Assembly (NCBI RefSeq): GCF_001552715.1 | Contig: NZ_BCRS01000039.1 | Coordinates: 1-37,939, forward strand | Reading direction: 5' to 3' | DNA: 37,939 nt | From: Mycolicibacterium vaccae NBRC 14118 = CIP 105934 | GTDB lineage: Bacteria > Actinomycetota > Actinomycetes > Mycobacteriales > Mycobacteriaceae | Shown: positions 33,313-37,939 of the stretch, piece after piece | How positions within the stretch are numbered: the first letter of the stretch is position 1 | Layout: the number at the start of each line of letters is the position of its first letter | Notes under the pieces: model-generated | Told to the model about the DNA's origin: nothing | Databases searched by the model: none | Seen by the model: the letters and a program-made list of their open reading frames with translations, nothing else | Program-made: the position numbers and the translations under genes

Positions 33313-35039
33313 TCGCCCCGCTGCCAGGTCTTGTGCACCGGCACGGTGTCGTCCCACGGTTGGCGCGTCACCATGTCGGTGACCATCACGTAGCCGCGCT
33401 CGAACTCACCGGTCGCCGCGTCCACCAGCCGGTACTCCTGACGCTGCCGGTGGATCGGCTGCGCGTCGAGCAGCAGCACCCGCACCTCGCCGGGTTCGAA
33501 GTGGCACCGCTTCTGCAGCGCCGCGATCAACTGCTCGTTGTGCATGTGGCCGTCGCCGAAGTTCCAGCCGATCGCGGTGCTGCAGATCCGTTCGCCGTCG
33601 GTCAGCACGTAGTCGTCCTCGTTCCCGTCGGCCATGGCGCGGTGAGCCAGCGTGAACATCGCGCGGCCGTGGGTGTTGAACGAGCGGAACGCATACCCCA
33701 TGTACTGGTAGACCTCGGCGGTCTCCTTGCTGCCGTAGAACTTCTCCATCTGCGCGGCGGGCATGCTGGCGATCGCGACGATGCCGTTGGTGATCTTCTC
33801 CGCCGCCGACGGTTTCACACACCACAGCGAGGTGTCCCAGTTGCCGGCGTAGTAGCGCATGCCGGGCAGGAAAGACACCTTGCGCGGGAACAGGTTTCCG
33901 ATCACCACCGTCCCGGCGACGACCGCGAACAGCAGGATCGGCCACGGGCTCTGCAGGTCCGAGAGACCGATGCCGGCGTTGCCGACGAACAGCGCCAGCA
34001 CGCTGAACATCATGAAGACGTTCCACTCCAGCGGCACCCCCATCGGGATCGCCGACAGGATGCCGAAGTGGAAGATCAGCATCACCGTCGCCGCGATCGC
34101 GGTCGCCCAGCCGCCGTGGGAGAAGAACAGCACCAGCGGCACGAGCATCTCGATGGCCGTGGAGAAGTGCGCCAGCACGCGCGATGCGCGGCCGGGACGA
34201 AGGTCGTCGGGGAAGCGTTCGAAGAACTTCCGCTTGATCGCCCGCGGCCGGATGACCGGGTTGTTGCTCATCATCGTGGAGATGACGAACGGGAAGTGCT
34301 TGTTGAGTTTGGACGTGGCCGCGCCCAGCCAGATCACCAGGCACACCAGCTTGGCCGCGATGACGATGTCGGCGCCGCTGAACAGGAAACACACCGCCAG
34401 CGAGCCGTACACCTCGCCGCGCGCGGCCAGGAACAGCACCTTGTCACGCAGCCCGGCCACCACCAGCAGGCCGACGATCGTCGCGGTCTGCCAGACCGGC
34501 AGCACGCCGACCTCGGAGCCGAGCTCGGGGATGGGCCCGGTGCCATCAGAAAACAATGCGATCACCAGGACCACCAGCAGCGCCCCGTAGAGCGCCACGT
34601 CGACGGGGGTACGGGCGTCCCCCGCGGTCAACGGCACCCGGTTGGGCCACGGTGGCAGCCGAATGGTCTTGGGCCGCAACCAGTACAGGATCGAGCCCAT
34701 GGGCGGGAAGAACCGGTTGTTGAGCGGTCCGAACCCGCAGCCGAGGCCGACGATCTCGAACAGCATCGTGTAGAAGACGACCTTCTGGTACACGATCGGC
34801 TCGTGATACCAGGCCGCGACGTCGGTGAACCCGTCGATGCCGCTGGTGGTCAGGACGATCAGCCAGGCGCCCAGGATGTAGAGCAGGATCTTGACCACGT
34901 AGAACAGGTGCATCACCACCGGCGTGCCGAAGCCGACCTCGGCCCAGTGGCGCGCCATGGGCACGATCCGCTCGGCCCGGGTGCCCTTGCTCCATTCCGC
35001 GTAGTCGACGACGGGCGCGTCCTGCGTGAGAAAACCCAT
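33309..35039 (-). CDS. DUF3556 transmembrane protein
   Basis: 576 residues from ATG 35039, matching the usual DUF3556 length of about 576-592. The N-terminus (GFLTQDAPVVDYAEWSKGTRAERIVPMARHWAEVGFGTPVVMHLFYVVKILLY) is characteristic. About ten membrane helices lie between residues 40 and 410. A soluble C-terminal part contains GNWDTSLWCVKPSA, YGSKETAEVYQYMGYAFRSFNTHGRAMFTLAHRA and DGEHxCSTAIGWNFGDGHMH. The family is confined mainly to mycobacteria and relatives; function unknown. The helical bundle and histidine-rich loops resemble HTTM/vitamin K carboxylase-like proteins only superficially. It is tail-to-tail with the FadR gene. Confidence 0.87.
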   Translation of the reverse strand: MGFLTQDAPVVDYAEWSKGTRAERIVPMARHWAEVGFGTPVVMHLFYVVKILLYILGAWLIVLTTSGIDGFTDVAAWYHEPIVYQKVVFYTMLFEIVGLGCGFGPLNNRFFPPMGSILYWLRPKTIRLPPWPNRVPLTAGDARTPVDVALYGALLVVLVIALFSDGTGPIPELGSEVGVLPVWQTATIVGLLVVAGLRDKVLFLAARGEVYGSLAVCFLFSGADIVIAAKLVCLVIWLGAATSKLNKHFPFVISTMMSNNPVIRPRAIKRKFFERFPDDLRPGRASRVLAHFSTAIEMLVPLVLFFSHGGWATAIAATVMLIFHFGILSAIPMGVPLEWNVFMMFSVLALFVGNAGIGLSDLQSPWPILLFAVVAGTVVIGNLFPRKVSFLPGMRYYAGNWDTSLWCVKPSAAEKITNGIVAIASMPAAQMEKFYGSKETAEVYQYMGYAFRSFNTHGRAMFTLAHRAMADGNEDDYVLTDGERICSTAIGWNFGDGHMHNEQLIAALQKRCHFEPGEVRVLLLDAQPIHRQRQEYRLVDAATGEFERGYVMVTDMVTRQPWDDTVPVHKTWQRGD

Positions 35040-35075
35040 GCCGGTCAGACTAGAACGTGTTCCATTTCCGCTGGC

Positions 35076-35135
35076 GCGAACAGACACAAAATCGCATGAT
35101 TCGCGGCGCGATCGTGCGAGTTTGCGTCTGCTCGC
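35076..35135. repeat. Imperfect long hairpin, second copy of a dispersed palindrome
   Basis: Arms 35076-35101 and 35110-35135 pair over 26 positions with 5 mismatches. The left arm begins gcgaacagacacaaaatcgc, 19 of 20 identical to 29089-29108. It follows the end of the minus-strand doxX gene (35152), where it could terminate transcription before DUF3556. Confidence 0.75.
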
Positions 35136-35151
35136 GGGGCTACCCCGGGGG

Positions 35152-35673
35152 CTACGCGCTGGTCTTGGCCGGGGGGCGGTAGAAGATCACCAGCTGCCCG
35201 ATGCCGCCGGCCAGGCCCAGCACCAGCGCAATGGCCAAGCCCCACCAGCCGTGCAGCAGGTCGTAGAAGCCGCTGCCGGAGAACAGCAGGTGATCGAGGC
35301 TGATCTTGCCGGCACCGATCGTCGCGATGCCGACCGCCGAGGCCGCGAGCACGAGGTTGTACTCCCAACCCTCCTTGACGATGAAGAACCCGTTGGCTCG
35401 GTGCACGGTCCAGGCCGCGACGAGCATCAGCGCGACGAAGCCGGCGGCCGGGATCGGGGTCAGCAGGCCCAGCGCCAGCCCGATGCCTGCGGCCATCTCG
35501 GTGCTCGCGGCGATGCGGGCGTGGAACATGCCCGGCCGCATCCCCATGCTGTCGAACCAGCCGGCGGTGCCTTTCAGGCCGCCCTTGCCGAAGAACTTGT
35601 TGTAGCCGTGTGCGGCCATGGTCAGACCGAGCACGACTCGCAGGATCAGGACGCCGACGTCATAGGCACTCAT
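35152..35673 (-). CDS. DoxX-family membrane protein
   Basis: 173 residues from ATG 35673. DoxX pattern: GVLILRVVLGLTMAAHGYNKFFGKGGLKGTAGWFDSMGMRPGMFHARIAASTEMAAGIGLALGLLTPIPAAGFVALMLVAAWTVHRANGFF compressed into four helices, as in the SURF4/DoxX group, ending FYRPPAKTSA. In mycobacteria a DoxX-SseA-SodA complex is linked to oxidative stress, but this copy has no such neighbours. It sits between DUF3556 and the carotenoid oxygenase on the same strand, 45 nt from the latter, and may be co-transcribed with it. Confidence 0.9.
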   Translation of the reverse strand: MSAYDVGVLILRVVLGLTMAAHGYNKFFGKGGLKGTAGWFDSMGMRPGMFHARIAASTEMAAGIGLALGLLTPIPAAGFVALMLVAAWTVHRANGFFIVKEGWEYNLVLAASAVGIATIGAGKISLDHLLFSGSGFYDLLHGWWGLAIALVLGLAGGIGQLVIFYRPPAKTSA

Positions 35674-35718
35674 GTAACAGAACTTAGAACATCTGTCACG
35701 CCGCTGCCCACCCCCGCC

Positions 35719-37158
35719 CTAGTGCGTCGGCACCCAATTGCCGTGGAAACCTGCCGGCACCCGGTGCGGTAACCGGACCGCGGCGACGTCGTCGAGGGTC
35801 TGGGCATCCAGGATCGCCAGCTCGCTGCGATCGGTGGCACGGTCGTACACATAGCCCATCAGCACACCGTCGTCCTCGTCGGCGTCGGGCGCAGCCGGGT
35901 GGAACACGAACTCGCCGACGGTCTTTCCGTCCCCGAAAGACCGAGCCACGGAACCGGCGCCGACGAAGTCGTGCTTGAGCAGGGTGTCTGCGCAGGATCC
36001 GCCCCCGGTGACCGTCGGGGCGTAGCCGTAACGGTGCGGCCGGCCCACCACGCGTTCGTCGACACGGGGGAACTCCTGGCCCCGGTCGTCGACCCTCGAT
36101 TCCCGCACTTTGCCGTCGGCAAGATCGACGGTCCACCGATCCAGCGTCGGGATGCCCTCATTGGGTCCGAGATGATCGGTGGCGAACATCTTCTCGTGCC
36201 GCACGACGTCGAGGACGACGGTGTCGCCGTCGTCGAACGCGTTCATCGGATGGAAGACGTAGCAGGGCTCCACCTCGAACCAGCGGACGTCGGCGTTTCC
36301 GCCCTCCCGCGGCATGACGCCGACGCGGGCCGGGTACCGCGGGTTCCACGAGTACGGGAACGCCGGGTCGCCGGACCGGCTGCCCGGGCGGCGCGCGGCG
36401 ACCGGATCGGGGATGCGCACCCGGCCGATCAGCGCGGACAACACCAGGCGCGCGGGCAGTTGCAGCCAGCGCGGCACGCCGACGGCGGCGGCCCGGCGGG
36501 CGTCGAAGGTGACCGGGAGGTCGTAGAAGACCACGTGGCGCTCGGTCAGCGAGAAGTCGTGCATCATCGGGCTGCCGGTGACCTCGATGTCGACGGTGCG
36601 TCTGGCCCGTCCGTCCGCACCGATCACCGAGTACTGCACCGTGTTTCCGTTGAGCAGGCAGTAGGACACCGCATGCAGTTCGCCGGTCTGCGGGTCGCGC
36701 TTGGGGTGGGCGGTGTATCCGCCGGTCAGGGTGCCGTCGAAATCGCACACGCCGACGGTGTCCAGTTCGTCGGTCAGCTCGTACTGGGCCACGCCGGACT
36801 CGATCAGCGCCAGTGTCTTTCCCGCATGCCCGATCACGTTGGTGTTGGCGCCGATCGGCGTCAGGCCGAAGTCCCCGCGGGGTGGCTCCTCCCCGAGTGC
36901 CTCGGCCACGACGGGACTGCGGACCCACCGGTTGCGGTACCACTCTGCACGTCCGTCCCGGATGCGGATACCGTGCACCATGCCGTCGCCGGTGAACCAG
37001 TGGTAGAGCTCAGGGTCGATCTCGGAGACCGGATTGGGCCCGTTGCGCAGGTAGCGGCCGTCCAGATAGTCGGGGAGACGGCCCCGCACGTCGAGGTCGG
37101 TGAGCGTGTACTCGTCCGCCAATGGCGCGAACGCGCCTTCGAGGTACTGGTTGGCCAT
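35719..37158 (-). CDS. Carotenoid oxygenase family protein
   Basis: 479 residues from ATG 37158, with a gcaggggac ribosome-binding site. The seven-bladed propeller family is clear. The four iron-binding histidines are His151 (YTAHPKRD), His200 (MMHDFSLTE), His303 (YVFHPMNAF) and His472 (GFHGNW). Other landmarks are YLRNGPNPV, HWFTGDGMVHGIRI and the GLTPIGANTNVIGH strand. Members cleave carotenoids, apocarotenoids or stilbenes with O2; M. tuberculosis has a similar enzyme (Rv0654). Substrate unknown. TATACA on the minus strand about 35 nt upstream may be its own -10. It is preceded by the WS/DGAT gene (45 nt). Confidence 0.92.
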   Translation of the reverse strand: MANQYLEGAFAPLADEYTLTDLDVRGRLPDYLDGRYLRNGPNPVSEIDPELYHWFTGDGMVHGIRIRDGRAEWYRNRWVRSPVVAEALGEEPPRGDFGLTPIGANTNVIGHAGKTLALIESGVAQYELTDELDTVGVCDFDGTLTGGYTAHPKRDPQTGELHAVSYCLLNGNTVQYSVIGADGRARRTVDIEVTGSPMMHDFSLTERHVVFYDLPVTFDARRAAAVGVPRWLQLPARLVLSALIGRVRIPDPVAARRPGSRSGDPAFPYSWNPRYPARVGVMPREGGNADVRWFEVEPCYVFHPMNAFDDGDTVVLDVVRHEKMFATDHLGPNEGIPTLDRWTVDLADGKVRESRVDDRGQEFPRVDERVVGRPHRYGYAPTVTGGGSCADTLLKHDFVGAGSVARSFGDGKTVGEFVFHPAAPDADEDDGVLMGYVYDRATDRSELAILDAQTLDDVAAVRLPHRVPAGFHGNWVPTH

Positions 37159-37203
37159 TGCGGTCCCCTGCCCTGCATCGTCCGTTCACCCTGTATAGCA
37201 CCG

Positions 37204-37939
37204 CTACGGGGCCGAACGTAGCTCCCAGGCCAGCCGCTCGACGTAGGCCTCCAGGGCGTCCAGGTCACCGATCACCGAGGCCGCGGCGTGCACGCTGACC
37301 GCGACCGCACCGCCGATGCCGTGCACGCCGTGTGTCAGGCCCATCATCGGCGACAGCGACGGGAAGCCCGCGGTGAGCACCACGGGGGCGCCGCCGAATC
37401 TCAGATCCGCCGGTCCCCGGTTGACGCTGGACACCACGGTGTTGCCGGTGACAGCCGCCGACCGCACACCCGGGTCGAATTGCGCTACGCCCCAAAGTAA
37501 TAGCGGAGCGGGAAGGGCGGCCAGCGCCGCGGCCTCGGCGAGCATCGCCGGGTGCACGGCCCGCCTCCGGCGTCGGTGCAGGTCGGCGGCGATCGCGGCG
37601 CTGCGCTCCGGTGCGGCCAGATCGGGGTACAACTCGACACCGACGTTGCCGAAGTGGTTGCGCGCCTGCCTCGGTCCCGTCCGCGCCATCGGGACCTCGG
37701 CACCCAGCCGTGCTGCGTCGTCACCGAGCGCACGCAGATGCCCGGCCAGTGCGGCCGATAGGGCCGCCAGCGCACCGACGGTCACCGTCGTCGCGCCGAA
37801 CTGCTCGCGGCTGCACACCACGGTCCGTAGGTGCCGCGGCCCGGCCGGCAGCGTGTTCGTGCGCAGCGCCGGGCGTGGAAGGGCCTGCGGCGGAACGAGT
37901 CCCGCGTCGGTGTCGCGGACCAGCCGGCGGTGGGCACGG
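37204..37939 (-). CDS. Wax ester synthase/diacylglycerol acyltransferase, C-terminal part
   Basis: The minus-strand frame is open from the window end to the TAG at 37204, giving 245 codons of the C-terminal part; the N-terminal HHxxxDG active-site motif would lie beyond the edge. The visible part has the WS/DGAT C-terminal (DUF1298) landmarks: RNHFGNVGVELYPD, SAAVTGNTVVSSVNRGPADLRFGGAPV and GLTHGVHGIGGAVAVSVHA. These enzymes make triacylglycerol or wax ester from acyl-CoA. The domain's PLW-type segment is present as PLLLWGVAQFDP. Its stop is 45 nt before the carotenoid oxygenase start, so they may be one unit. Confidence 0.88.
   Translation of the reverse strand, partial: RAHRRLVRDTDAGLVPPQALPRPALRTNTLPAGPRHLRTVVCSREQFGATTVTVGALAALSAALAGHLRALGDDAARLGAEVPMARTGPRQARNHFGNVGVELYPDLAAPERSAAIAADLHRRRRRAVHPAMLAEAAALAALPAPLLLWGVAQFDPGVRSAAVTGNTVVSSVNRGPADLRFGGAPVVLTAGFPSLSPMMGLTHGVHGIGGAVAVSVHAAASVIGDLDALEAYVERLAWELRSAP

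Noticed and set aside
33333..35099. 588-codon plus-strand frame opposite DUF3556
   Set aside because: Same antisense composition bias; DUF3556 on the minus strand has membrane helices and family length.

Overview
The window is high-GC actinobacterial DNA. It suggests a fast-growing mycobacterium (Mycolicibacterium-like). The reasons are a 13E12/DUF222 repeat protein, F420-type PPOX proteins, an MmpL transporter, a wax ester synthase/DGAT, a DUF3556 membrane protein, a mycobacterial-type alpha-methylacyl-CoA racemase, dense packing with 1-20 nt gene overlaps, and several apparently leaderless starts. I found no tRNA, rRNA, CRISPR array, IS element or phage genes, and no gene-free stretch longer than about 300 nt.

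Layout. 1-680 (-): N-terminal half of a 13E12 DUF222 protein cut by the window edge. 865-8066 (+): eight tightly coupled genes, comprising a PPOX protein, an unknown partner, a LytS-type histidine kinase, a LytTR response regulator, and two pairs each made of a small two-helix membrane protein and a sodium:solute (acetate/monocarboxylate) symporter. A CRP-like site lies before the second pair and a perfect 24-bp hairpin ends the block. 8157-10698 (+): an MFS exporter and a membrane acyltransferase. 10734-17637: DUF5302, an F420-dependent PPOX protein (Rv1155-like), DUF1697, an O-methyltransferase, a GntR/sirtuin divergon, and an mmpL-tetR-methyltransferase operon. From memory this order resembles M. 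tuberculosis Rv1145-Rv1155. 17802-18609 (+): a DoxX protein and a 43-codon unknown gene followed by a strong hairpin. 18680-22490: mcr, an SDR and a nitronate monooxygenase-like gene in one operon, divergent from an enoyl-CoA isomerase-like gene.

22613-28056: an MFS exporter, a methionine aminopeptidase divergent from a small XRE regulator across two identical tandem operators, a CPBP protein and two SDRs. 28329-29078: a secreted fasciclin-domain protein. 29179-33312: a beta-oxidation operon (thiolase, enoyl-CoA hydratase, LCAD-like acyl-CoA dehydrogenase) divergent from a FadR-type GntR regulator with palindromes in the shared control region. 33309-37939 (-): DUF3556, DoxX, carotenoid oxygenase and the C-terminal part of a WS/DGAT.

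How it fits together: much of the window concerns import, activation, breakdown and storage of short-chain acids and lipids. The first block would sense and import small carboxylates, mcr/SDR/Ech and the FadR-linked operon would degrade branched and straight acyl-CoAs, and the WS/DGAT would store lipid. The most testable regulatory ideas are the 31-bp-spaced XRE operators, the CRP-like site before the second symporter pair, the FadR-region palindromes, and a repeated long hairpin found twice (29091-29146 and 35076-35135).
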